This document shows positions 1 to 10,001 of a DNA stretch of 25,000 bases, one piece after another. Numbering within the stretch: the first letter of the stretch is position 1; each line of letters opens with the position of its first letter. The notes under the pieces were generated by a model, which was given only the letters and a program-made list of their open reading frames with translations, was not told where the DNA came from and made no database searches. Position numbers and translations under genes: made by a program. Origin of the DNA: Penaeus vannamei (Eukaryota; Arthropoda; Malacostraca; Decapoda; Penaeidae); contig NC_091576.1 of NCBI RefSeq assembly GCF_042767895.1, positions 22,589,586 to 22,614,585 of the forward strand, given 5' to 3'.

Positions 1-2363
1 TGCTTTCTAGCTCTGTCATTCATTTTTCCCATGGGATGGATAACCGAGACTGTGGTGTCTTCCATGATGCTTGAGAGTTCCACTGTGCTGTTTCTTGCTA
101 TCATGCTACTCCACTTGAGCTGCATGGAGTCAGAGGCCTTAAGACCCTTATGTTTTTGTCTCATTGACAAGCTCTTCCGTTTTTTCTTAACGGGGTCAAT
201 ACCAGCTATAATACTCTCCTCTTGCTTTGAATGCCATATTCTCTTCTGCCATAAATTTCCAGATAACTTGCCGAGGATACTCCCAGCTGTCTGTCCCTCA
301 TCAATTGTATTTTCAGAAATGTTTTTTACACTCTCTGGTGGTAAATCTTGGGAGCACATTTCCTTTTCACTGTCCATCTTGTACTTGAAAACAATTCGAC
401 CATTACTTAGCAATACCCTACGAATTTTGGGCTTCTGCTTCTTCTCGTGTAAATGAGGTTCAGTTTCGCTATCTGTTGAAGTAGATGTCAGCTTTGGAAC
501 GTTTTCAGGATTTACGGAAAGAGGTTTGTTCTCTTTGTTACTGCTTGTTAAATCTTCATGTGTATCCACATTTTCTCTTCTGAACTTTTTACCATTCCCT
601 TTTTCTAAGGATATTTCATTGACTGTTTGCTTGATTTCTTTTAATGACTGTAAGGTTTCTGGCACACTAGGCACCATTACAAGTTCTTGCTCTTTCTTTC
701 TGGTCTCTTTTGCTAACTTTTCCTCCTCTGATAGGAACATGTTTTCCAAACATCTCAACTGTCTGCGCACTTGGTCTGAAATAGACCTCTTTCTCATTTT
801 GATGTCTGTTTCTGGTACTGTAGAGGAAGTTACAACATGAGATTTTGATTTTGGTCTACCTCTCTTTCTTTTCTTGTGATCTTCTGAGGATGGCTCTGTA
901 TTTTTCCCAGTGTCCAGAGAGGGATGAGTTATCTCCCCCTGCTCAGAAGATGGCCCATGTTGCTCTGGTGTCTCTTGGCACTTCTCAGTAAGTTGACTGG
1001 ATAAAGCAGACATCCTCCTTGACCTCCTCATCTCTTGTGGCAAATCATCTACCCTCACTTCACCTAAAGACTTTTCCTTAAAAATATTTTTCTGCATATT
1101 TCTTCTGTTTGTTCTATCTGAGTGAGCATCTGAAGTCTTGGGATCATGTAAGATGTGGCATTCAGTCACCTTTGTTGGTGGCACTGTCTTTTCCTTTTTC
1201 TTTTTTACTGTTTTGTTCTTTTCACTGAGAGTATCTTTCTCTGTGCAACTTGTGATCTCATGGTGTCTCGAAGTCTTCTTTGAGGTCTCCTCTGCTGTTT
1301 TACTTTGCATTTCCAAGTCTCCATCCTTCAGGGTTGGACATGTCGGAGTTTCTCTAGTATCGCTGCAGGAAGCATCTACCTGAGCATCAATGTCTCTTCC
1401 ACCCAAGAAGCTGAAATGGAAGACCACCACATGTTTTCCTAATCTCTGTTCTATTTTCACTAAAGTTTTCTGTCTTTCCTGGGATGTGAAGGGTGGAATA
1501 AAAACTGTATCCAGCATATCTGTGACAAGAAGAGCCCCATGATCAAGCTCCTCTGGCAAGACCGATGCAAGCGGCCCATCTGTGTTTGCCATTTCTGGCT
1601 TACTTGTACTCTTTTCCTTCACCTTTTTCACATTTGTGATTTGTCTGCAATGGGCTTTGCTGCTCTTAGGCCCATCCAAAACATGTCCCTGCTTTCTCTC
1701 ATTTACTGCTGGTTCCTTTTGAACCTTCTCACTTCTTTCCTCATCCTCTTTATAAGCATTCTTAAACAAAGCTTCTTCATTCATGGTGCTGCAAAACCTG
1801 TTCTTTCTCACTCTCCGATTCTGGGCCTGTGTCTCTCCTTTTAGAATTTCTTTCTTCCTTTCTGATCTGTTCTTTTTCTTCCTCCTACCTTTGGCTTGCT
1901 TGCTGGAAACAACATCCTTGATATCTCCTTCATCTTCAACTTCACTAAGATCACTACCAGACTCCAAATCCAATTCCGTGTCTTGGACTTCTTGCACCTC
2001 GTAGTCATCTGGAAGTCCAAGCTGGGACTTCCTCCTCTGCAAGGTTTGCTGCACTTCCCTCTGAATATCTTCCTCAGTGCAGATTTTGGGCTGGAGTGCA
2101 GGTTGAGGTTTGAGGGAGTGAGTCCTTGTTTGACTGAAAGTAGTTTCATTGGGCTCATGATCCTCTAGGTACTTCACGAGGCTCTGCTTCTTCTTGTTCT
2201 TGCCACCAAAGCAGTCCTCGATGTCTGTGTCAGGGGCCGCTAAACCATTGGCAAGGCAAATGTATTTGTCAATTATGAGGGACATAGCTGTGCTGGCAGA
2301 CTGTACAATACTTGTATAGAGTTCTCTCTCAGCATCATAATAGTCATCAGCAGGTACCAGCAT
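1..2363 (-). CDS. Large coding exon of an unrecognised, probably nuclear AT-hook-like protein (partial, runs off left edge)
   Basis: Reading leftward from 2363, this frame stays open for 787 codons to the window edge; I checked the whole frame for the three stop codons. It is the longest convincing coding stretch here and contains no microsatellite. The exon starts immediately after a splice acceptor (TATTTCAG) and its first codon is ATG. That ATG could be the true start with an upstream 5'UTR exon, or an internal Met. Residues 1-40 (MLVPADDYYDAERELYTS...) look helical and ordered; the rest is hydrophilic and rich in Lys, Ser and Glu. Residues about 127-150 form an acidic stretch with Ser-Asp/Glu sites, followed by a basic cluster at about 158-171 (GRRKKKNRSERKK) that fits a nuclear localisation signal. 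An AT-hook-like core, KKRKRGRPKSK, has RGRP at about 501-504. A short ordered-looking segment sits near residues 285-320 (FIPPFTSQERQKTLVKIEQRLG). Nuclear, possibly DNA- or chromatin-associated, is inference from composition; I do not recognise the family. Confidence 0.85.
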   Translation of the reverse strand, partial: MLVPADDYYDAERELYTSIVQSASTAMSLIIDKYICLANGLAAPDTDIEDCFGGKNKKKQSLVKYLEDHEPNETTFSQTRTHSLKPQPALQPKICTEEDIQREVQQTLQRRKSQLGLPDDYEVQEVQDTELDLESGSDLSEVEDEGDIKDVVSSKQAKGRRKKKNRSERKKEILKGETQAQNRRVRKNRFCSTMNEEALFKNAYKEDEERSEKVQKEPAVNERKQGHVLDGPKSSKAHCRQITNVKKVKEKSTSKPEMANTDGPLASVLPEELDHGALLVTDMLDTVFIPPFTSQERQKTLVKIEQRLGKHVVVFHFSFLGGRDIDAQVDASCSDTRETPTCPTLKDGDLEMQSKTAEETSKKTSRHHEITSCTEKDTLSEKNKTVKKKKEKTVPPTKVTECHILHDPKTSDAHSDRTNRRNMQKNIFKEKSLGEVRVDDLPQEMRRSRRMSALSSQLTEKCQETPEQHGPSSEQGEITHPSLDTGKNTEPSSEDHKKRKRGRPKSKSHVVTSSTVPETDIKMRKRSISDQVRRQLRCLENMFLSEEEKLAKETRKKEQELVMVPSVPETLQSLKEIKQTVNEISLEKGNGKKFRRENVDTHEDLTSSNKENKPLSVNPENVPKLTSTSTDSETEPHLHEKKQKPKIRRVLLSNGRIVFKYKMDSEKEMCSQDLPPESVKNISENTIDEGQTAGSILGKLSGNLWQKRIWHSKQEESIIAGIDPVKKKRKSLSMRQKHKGLKASDSMQLKWSSMIARNSTVELSSIMEDTTVSVIHPMGKMNDRARK

Positions 2364-2393
2364 CTGAAATACAAAAAAATAAATCAAGAAGAT
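2364..2393 (-). promoter_or_regulatory. Splice acceptor (3' splice site) of the left-hand gene
   Basis: On the minus strand, a T-rich tract (TTTATTTTTTTGTATTTCAG) lies directly before the long open frame. This is a good polypyrimidine tract plus AG. It sets the exon border at 2363 and implies at least one further exon to the right, which I could not identify. Confidence 0.75.
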
Positions 2394-3207
2394 AAATCAA
2401 TGAGCTGAATGAGCAAGAGAGAGATCCAGACATCATCTTAGCAAAACATTTTCTCCTTAACAAGCTTTATAGCATTTTATAATAGTAGTAGTAGAGAGAC
2501 CCACGGAGACCTTATTGTCACTGGTACATATCTTAATAGTCCTGCAATTAGAAATTATATGTATTCTCTAAAATGTTTCACTCTCACAAAGCAAAACAGT
2601 AGAAGACGAAAAAGAAGAAGAAGAAAAAAAAAACTAATTACACAACATGATTATAAAAAAAAAGAAAGAAAGAAAGAAAAGAAAAGAAAAGAAAAGAAGA
2701 AAAAAAATCTCAACAACAGAAAGTTCTTAAGCTTTAGTTATAGATCAGTTATTTGTGATGTATTATTTAGATCTATTAATCCCACTGTTTCACCTCAAAT
2801 ATTTCTCCACAGATGATACGCAAGCATTTTTTTCCCCTACCTTTACGTCTTTCCTAATGGTAATTACCTTTACAGACTAATATGGCTTTGACACATTATG
2901 TATTACTATAATTACTTTATTCCCTCAAGAATTACTTTTAATACTTCAAACATATAAGCTTTGAAAGCAATTACAAAATTCCTTAATCTCTGAGAATAAA
3001 AATATACTTTAAATGTTACAACAAATAATAAAAATAACAAACTAACAGGCATAAAGAAGTCAATGATGACGTTGAAAATACTGCAGAATGTGAAGGCCTG
3101 TGTCATCATTTTGGTATCAAATTCCCATAATACAATGATAAATCACAGGTAAATGTCATCTAAATTGGGGTAAAAATTAGGGATGGGAAAATGAGAAATA
3201 AAGGATT

Positions 3208-3210
<3 letters not shown>
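2364..3210. other. Intron or 5' flank of the left-hand gene, with A-rich GAA/GAAA microsatellite
   Basis: AT-rich sequence without a supported exon. Positions about 2596-2632 hold GAA-type repeats. Positions about 2656-2708 hold a GAAA/GAAAA array in which the unit changes from 4 to 5 bases. The small open frames across it are products of the simple repeat. It is probably part of the intron preceding the 2363 exon, since no start-proximal exon was recognised. Confidence 0.6.
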
Positions 3211-3269
<59 letters not shown>

Positions 3270-3278
3270 ATATCTGTA

Positions 3279-3346
<68 letters not shown>
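3211..3346. repeat. (TA)n microsatellite with a short TGTGTA/CTGTA interruption
   Basis: Nearly pure alternating TA over about 135 bp. It is split near 3263-3290 by a short interruption (TGTGTGTATATCTGTATATATG) and then resumes. It is self-complementary and can extrude as a cruciform. No coding value; open frames here are Ile-Tyr repeats. Confidence 0.97.
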
Positions 3347-3349
<3 letters not shown>

Positions 3350-5349
3350 ACAAAGAAATTCTCAGAGGTTACAAGTGCAACCCCTTATTGAATAAAAGCA
3401 TAAACATTGCAAAATATACAGCATGATGTTTAGTGCAAAGTCCAAGGAATAACATGAAAACATCTGAATCACATGATACAATACATTCAACACCTCTGTA
3501 AATGATGGTAAATAAGACATCTTTGAATACCTTGCAAACTACCAGAAACTACCATCATGTCAGTCACTCTTCTTATTTTTTTCTTTTTTTAAAGGTTGTC
3601 ATGTACTGAATGCATTGCAAATACACTTTCAGTTGGCATAAAAAATAAACAATTTGACTTTATTTTTAACCCTTCAGGTTCTGTGTCTCATCCACCAAAA
3701 ATGAAGACTACCAGTATCAAGAAAGGGACATAGGATACCTAATATACTCCTCCAGTGTATCAGCTTACTTTTTAAAAAGAAGTTTCATTACCACACATTG
3801 ACTGCTTGTTTTCATATAAATATAAAAAGAGTAGAGATTATTCAATGTATGGGGCACAATGCCATCACATCGGTTAGCTGCACAGAAACAACAAACCAAA
3901 CAATATGCACTATTCAGAATTTGAGGATACTATTAGGCAGTGTGTGTAAACATATAAGCCACAGTTATTTTTTTCATTGGTTTTCCAGAATTGAGATACT
4001 AGGCTGAAAACTTTGTTACAGACACCATAAAAATTTGATGTACTAATGCAAAAAATCAGGTGAGTTGCACAAGATTTCTTAATTCTTCACGTAACCTATT
4101 TGTGTGCTTAACAAAACGGCAGTCTCCTGATAAAAGGAGCTGGCTGTTACCCAAACAAAGAGGCAGTTAATTCATGCCTTGTTTCTCACTTTTACACATC
4201 ATTATACTCTGAAATACAAATATGTACAACCCTCATAATTTGTGGCTTCAGCATTTTTTTCAAAGAAAAGTAAATTAGAGTGCAAAAGCAGTTTTTACCC
4301 TGTCTAAAGAAATAATGCAACCACCTACTGAGTTGGGTTGCTCAGGCACAGCCTTCCAGCTATTGCATGGTGATATACTCAATAATAGCACCTACTTCTT
4401 ATCATTCCTAAGTTATTTGTTTATTCTCAAAATACAAGTCAAAGTTATATGATCTTTTATGCCAAATATAATAATAATCATAATGCATAATTCAGTTTTA
4501 TTCTTGGTGTAACAGACTGTCTGTTCATGTTTGCTTCTAAATCACCATTATCATCCATAATATTTTCACTATAAATATGGCGCATCTGTTCCAAACGTAT
4601 TGTACAAACTTATTCTTAATTTTTCATCTTATTTACTAAGATTTTTCAAGCAAATCATACTAAACTGCAATAATTCTGTATAAAACATGGCCCAAAAGCA
4701 TACTCTATATCAATTATATGTTTATCTACATTAGCTGATTATTCTTCTGTAACGGATGAAGTTCTATGAATTACTGTGAATGCTATCAATGTACAGTTCA
4801 ACAGTGGCACACAAATTTAAAGATTTTATCACTATTCTTTTTGTGAAATTTCTTTTGTGCAAATTACAATAGCATCATCAACACTAAATAAATATTTGTC
4901 TACTTGCATCAGAAAAACTTTTCTTTAACCACCCTGGTTCCTAATTTGTCTGAAAAGGATTGTTGGTGTGGAAATAGAAGTAGTATAATATAATAGATGT
5001 TGACAGGTGCCACATTATCACACCATGAAAAATCTCTGAAATACAAACTCGCATATCCTACTGAGGACCGGACTGTGTACATTAAAGAATGACCCATCAG
5101 TGCCAACTTTACAGAATTTTTTTCAAAGCACATTGAAAAAACTAATTTTTCTCAGAAAAATTAGGTAAGTAATACTTTAGTATACCTCTATATGGTGCAT
5201 TGAGATTGGGAAAATCTAGTGAAAATCTAATAACTATACTCACTCATACATGAAATAATCTGCACAGGAAAAGAATAACATCATAAATTAACAAAATGGG
5301 TCGCAATGAATGCCACATGGTACCTCGGAAATTACACAGTAGATTACAA
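3347..5349. other. AT-rich non-coding stretch, no gene seen
   Basis: About 2 kb of unique-looking AT-rich DNA. I see no splice-bounded open frame longer than chance, no RNA gene and no long repeat. It may be intronic (left-hand gene, minus strand) or intergenic. Confidence 0.55.
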
Positions 5350-5660
5350 ATAATATACAGAAAATTGGTCAATATATAATCAATGCAAGGCTGTGCCACC
5401 TGCAATCCCCCCCAACCTGGCCCTGGACAACAAAGAATCCACCACATAAGTATGGCAGCATAAAGCATCCAACAGACTCAGCATCGTGTGCTTCCATTTG
5501 TCGGTCATACACTCTATCCTGTTGTGAATACGTGGAGAATCCTTTTTCTTTCATAGCAGGGGTTTGGGGGTAGTAGCCCCTAGGAGAGGGATGCAGGGGG
5601 CATAGCCCTCTGCATTAGATACTACAGTGACTGATACATATATATCATTCATATTTTTCC
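5350..5660. repeat. Interspersed repeat unit U1 as a head-to-head inverted pair
   Basis: Positions about 5350-5480 on the minus strand and about 5470-5650 on the plus strand carry diverged copies of one unit. Shared blocks include GGATTCTTTGT, GGATTGCAGG/GGATGCAGG, and AGCCYTGCATT or AGCCCTCTGCATTAG. The minus copy is recognisable as the reverse complement of the plus copy at 5993-6080. Together they form an imperfect palindrome of about 300 bp. Short open frames on both strands share patterns such as W-ILC-P---GGLQ, which is the nucleotide repeat read in protein, not a gene. No transposase was found; the family is unknown to me. Confidence 0.6.
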
Positions 5661-5686
5661 CAGCAACAGTAATTTTACACAACAAT

Positions 5687-5830
5687 GATGCAAAACAGAT
5701 TGCCATGATTTTGGTATTGAAGGATTATTCTCCCTCTCTAGTATCAAACTGTAAAGAAATTATTGCGTGGAAACCCCCAAAGCCCTACATTCTTGGCCCT
5801 GACAGCAACGGAGGGCATGATTGGTACCAA
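5687..5830 (-). repeat. Interspersed repeat unit U2, inverted copy
   Basis: The reverse complement of this stretch matches the U2 units at about 6112-6245 and 6286-6402. Matching blocks include ATACCAAAATCAT, CAATC-GTT-TGCA, AATCATGCCCT-C-TTGCT and AGGGCCA-GAATGTA. Similarity is patchy, roughly 70-75 percent by eye. It lies between two U1 pairs and so belongs to the same composite repeat complex. Confidence 0.55.
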
Positions 5831-5879
5831 GGAAAGGGGTAAAATATAAATATACACGGAATCTGTCATTATATTACGA

Positions 5880-6090
5880 CTCCCCATGAAAACAAAAAAT
5901 CCTCCACATATTCAAGACAGGGGAGAGCGTCAGACACACACGGCATCAGATGCTCCTGCATGTCGGTTATACGCCACTCTCTCCTGCCGCGATTATCTGG
6001 AGGATTCTTTGTATTCCATTGCAGAGGTTAGGTGGATTGCAGGGGGTTGTGAGCCCTGCATTAAACAATAAAGGGACTGATTCCAAGTAT
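5880..6090. repeat. Second head-to-head U1 pair (partial minus copy plus longer plus copy)
   Basis: Positions about 5880-5945 (minus) match the start of the U1 plus copy at 5478-5552; ATCCTCCACATATTCA is the complement of TGAATACGTGGAGAAT with two changes. Positions about 5935-6090 are U1 in plus orientation: TGTCGGTTATAC compares with TGTCGGTCATAC, followed by GGAGGATTCTTTGTATTCC and GATTGCAGGGGGTTGTGAGC. The head-to-head arrangement repeats the one at 5350-5660. Confidence 0.55.
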
Positions 6091-6111
6091 AATATTCAAA
6101 TTTCCCTCTGT

Positions 6112-6402
6112 AATATTCATGCCTCCCCTGCTATCAAGGTCAAGATTGTCGCTAATGGGTGTTTTGGCGCAAAAAAATTCTATATATATGGATAACAGAG
6201 AGTGAGAGGTATCCATTATTATCAAAATTGCTATAATCCATTATGTGGTGCCATTGCCTAAAATTACCACAGCAATTTCAATCCTACAATTCATGCCCTT
6301 CCTTGCTATTAGGGCCAGGAATGTATAGTTTCGATATATTTGTACAGTAGAGTGATAGGAATCCATTGATACCAAAATCATCACAATCAGTTATGCAAAA
6401 GT
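6112..6402 (+). repeat. Tandem pair of interspersed repeat unit U2
   Basis: Two direct copies with a period of about 174 bp. Both start with ATTCATGCC and contain CCTTGCTAT-A-GG-CA-GA-TGT, then GAGTGA-AGG-ATCCATT-AT--CAAAAT and CA-AATC--TTATG. Both are related to the inverted copy at 5687-5830. Confidence 0.6.
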
Positions 6403-6440
6403 ATTCCAAAAAATTACTGTGCTTTGGTACAGATGTGTGT

Positions 6441-6712
6441 GTAGCTGCCAGACTGTAGAGTTTAGTCTCCCACGCAAAAATTATTTGGTCAAAATCTGTC
6501 TGCGCAAATATAGTTCTCGGGTAACTTTCTGCACATGCTTAGTCCTTTTTTAAATCCTCTTCCGTGCATAAAATTCTTTTAACCTTTCTGCGCACTGTTC
6601 CATCGTCCGTCCACTGATCTGTCCGCGCAAATGTTGACAATATTATGCTTTCTGCACATGAAAAAATGTAATATTCCCTGTGCAAGAAAAACACTCTACA
6701 GTTTGGTGTAGC
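6441..6712. mobile_element. Small MITE-like element with terminal inverted repeats
   Basis: The left end (6441-6464) reads GTAGCTGCCAGACTGTAGAG. The right end (6688-6712), read on the other strand, is AGCTACACCAAACTGTAGAG followed by TGTTT. They share an inverted core CTGTAGAGT of about 10 bp plus flanking matches. The interior repeats variants of CTGCGCAAAT and CTGCACATG in both regular and diverged form. There is no coding capacity and I see no clear target-site duplication, so the exact ends and class are unproven. Confidence 0.4.
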
Positions 6713-6726
6713 TGTAGCTATACAGT

Positions 6727-7529
6727 CTTAGTCTCTGAGGGGTGTGGTCATTCCATAAACAATTAACAATAATTTCACTCATATATGTATCTTATACTTT
6801 AACAACTGTGAATACCTGACAAGAATACCAGTTAGAAACATAATTTGTTACCCAAATACCCCTCCTCTCGTTTTGCTAAATATGCCATCTTTTGAATTGG
6901 TCTTCTTCCTACCAGTGGTACACAGCATCCAATATCGTGCTGCTGTTCATTAAAGAGAAAACTCTTTCATTCTATCAAAATAGGTGTGAAATTCTCATTC
7001 TCGGAATAACCGCAAAGTCTACGTTAATATAACTTTAAAAATATAGTAATATCAACGGGCTACTTGAGAAAGGCGGGAAAGATACTAATAATGACATCTT
7101 CCCCATTTCCTTCTATTACGAGCAAATTATTCTCAAATTCATTATAACACGGGATCTATAACATATTCCTCACCTTTTCTCCTTGGTTAACCATTCTACC
7201 ATCGTTTAAAATCACCAAATATTTCGGAAAACCAAATCGCAGCGCCAGAGAATTTCAAGTTTGTTTTTGTTTACGGTTACAAGCCGTAGGGATCCTGTAT
7301 ATAAATGGTCTATTTTTTTTTTTCTAATTGATACTTTTGCTTTGGAGTGTTTATCTGGATATGTTTGGGAATATCTTGTAACAAGCTTTATGTGTATGAA
7401 GCTTGGAATTATAGCATAAAAATAATTTATAGTCATTCCCCTTGCCGAACGATCGAAGCAACAATGTATTCCTGTGCCTAAAACAAGTATTCACTGCACG
7501 TTACTGTACTTATGAAGGCTCCGATTTCT
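6727..7529. other. Non-coding stretch, nothing recognised
   Basis: AT-rich, mostly unique sequence. No splice-bounded frame, RNA gene or obvious promoter was found. It ends where a few ATT/ACT triplets lead into the large trinucleotide field. Confidence 0.5.
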
Positions 7530-8250
7530 TATTATTAATGCCCTTATTGTCATCACCATAAGCATTACTATCACTGCTATCGCTACTGTAACTTACTACT
7601 TCTGTAATTAATGCTACTAATGCTATTACTACTATTTGTTTTTTATCATTATTCTGGCTACTACTACTATTACTACTGCTGATACTAAAATAACAATATC
7701 ACCATCACTTCTATTATTGTGTTGTCACTATCATTATTATCATAACTATCATTACCATCCGTATTACTCTATTATTATAATCATCACTACTACCATTATC
7801 ATTGTTATCATCAGTATCATAATCAAGATTATTATCATCATCATTATCATTGCTATTATAACTATATTATAATTATCATTTATAGTAATAATAATAATAA
7901 CAATAATAATGATTAATATTATTGCTATTAGTAGTAGTAGTAGCAGCAGCAGTAGTAGTGGCATAATAATTATCAATATCATTATCATTGCTATTATTAT
8001 TATTATCATTATCATTATTAATATTATTATCATTATTATCATTATATAATAATAATGATGATGGTAATGATAATTATGATATCAATACTACTACTACTTC
8101 TACTACTACTACTAATAATAACAATAATAATAAAAATATAACAAAAATGATTATAGAATAGAAAATAGGAAACAGAAAAATGATAATTATTATTTACATT
8201 ATTATCATATCGTCATAATAACAATGATAATGATAATAATGATGATGATG

Positions 8251-8344
<94 letters not shown>

Positions 8345-8523
8345 TAATAATAATAATAACAATAATAATAATAATGATAATGATAATAATAATAATAACA
8401 ATAGTAATAATAAAAATAACGATAATAATAATAATAATGATAATAATAATAACAATAACAACAACAACAACAATAATAATGATAATAACATTAATAATAA
8501 CAATAACAATAATAATAATAATG

Positions 8524-8613
<90 letters not shown>

Positions 8614-9555
8614 GTGATAATAATAAAGATAACAAAAAATAATAATGATGATGATAATAATAATAATAATAGAGTTGAAAATAGAAAAATCTATTCATAA
8701 CTTTTTAAGTTATCGAACTAACCAACACGCCAAAAAATAACCTCCTTGGCGGAAGTAATGATAATCATTATTACTATTATAATTACCATTATCACTACTT
8801 TCATCGTTATTATTATCGTTATCATCATTATCATCTTCTGCAATGTTACTTTTACTATTGTCCTCATCATTAACACTGTTATTATTATTATCATTATCTT
8901 TACTATCATGTTATCAACTTAATTCTTATCATTGTCGTGATTATTATCATTACCATTATCATTATCATCATTATCACTGTTAATTTTATTACCATTTTAT
9001 TAATCATTATCGTAATCAATTATCATTATTATTACTATCAACATCATTTATACTGTTGTTATTCGTGTTGTCATTATGATTATTATTTTCATTATTATTA
9101 TCATCAATATTACTAATATCTTATTACTATTATCATAATCATTATCATTATCATCAGTATTTATATTACGACTACTGCTGTTACAATTACTACTACCACT
9201 ATCACCATGTGTTATTAGTGTCATGATAACTAGTTTCATAATCATTATAAGCGTTATCAATATCATTACCATGCACGCTGTATTTATTATCTATTTAATT
9301 ATTATTAGTATAATCATAATTCATTGTTATTATCAATACCACTATTATCACTGGTGTACTTTTTACCACTATTACCATCGCCATTATAATTGTTTTAATC
9401 ATTATAATTAATATTATCACCATTATCATCTGTATCATTAATGTTATCAGAATTATAATCATTATCATTACTTTTCATCATCATCAAATTAATCTTTACT
9501 ATCATAGTAATAATATTTACTATCATCATTACAAGTTTACCCATAATGATGATAT
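7530..9555. repeat. Two-kilobase compound AT-trinucleotide repeat field with polarity switches
   Basis: Almost the whole interval is built from ATT/ATC/ACT-type triplets or their complements AAT/GAT/AGT. The plus strand is pyrimidine-type (TTA, ATC) at about 7530-7870 and 7960-8045, purine-type (AAT, GAT, AAC) at about 8045-8690, and pyrimidine-type again at about 8755-9550. The core at about 8260-8340 and 8505-8610 is nearly pure AAT. All open frames here (poly-Ile, poly-Leu, poly-Met) are repeat artefacts. A 55-bp non-repeat island (8700-8755) sits at the last polarity switch. Confidence 0.95.
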
Positions 9556-9620
9556 CGTTTTCAGAATAGAAAAGTTGTAGATACTGAATTGTCTCCTTGA
9601 GGTTAGATTTCCCCTCCCTT

Positions 9621-9785
<165 letters not shown>

Positions 9786-9953
9786 TTTAGAATGAAAGCT
9801 GTTGATAGTTCTCATGAGAACTGATCGACAATCAATTGCCATCGATTTGTGCACGAGTGCTTATTTATACAATGCTCACAATTAACTGCAAACAGAACGC
9901 CCATACGTTCATATAGCATAATGTGTGCGTACTTCTCTACATGTGTGCGTGTC

Positions 9954-9955
<2 letters not shown>

Positions 9956-9998
<43 letters not shown>
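9956..9998. repeat. (TA)n microsatellite
   Basis: Pure alternating AT of about 43 bp. It is preceded by diverged TGTGTGCG motifs and followed by further TG-rich sequence (GTGTTTGTGAGTGTG). Confidence 0.95.

Positions 9999-9999
<1 letters not shown>

Positions 10000-10001
<2 letters not shown>

Noticed and set aside
1841..2158. 105-codon minus-strand open frame within the left-hand exon, and plus-strand frames across 31-2168
   Set aside because: They lie in other frames of the 787-codon exon, which has better coding character and continues across all of them.
5244..6195. Short open frames on both strands sharing a W-ILC-P---GGLQ pattern
   Set aside because: The resemblance comes from inverted copies of the same nucleotide repeat; no start context, splice sites or known protein family.
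6880..6955. Minus-strand ATG and donor near 6955-6910 as the first exon of the left-hand gene
   Set aside because: Joining the GTAGGA donor there to the acceptor at 2363 creates an immediate stop codon at the junction, so the phase does not fit.
8213..8700. Long poly-Leu and poly-Ile open frames on both strands
   Set aside because: Translation of AAT/ATT triplet repeats, with no coding evidence.
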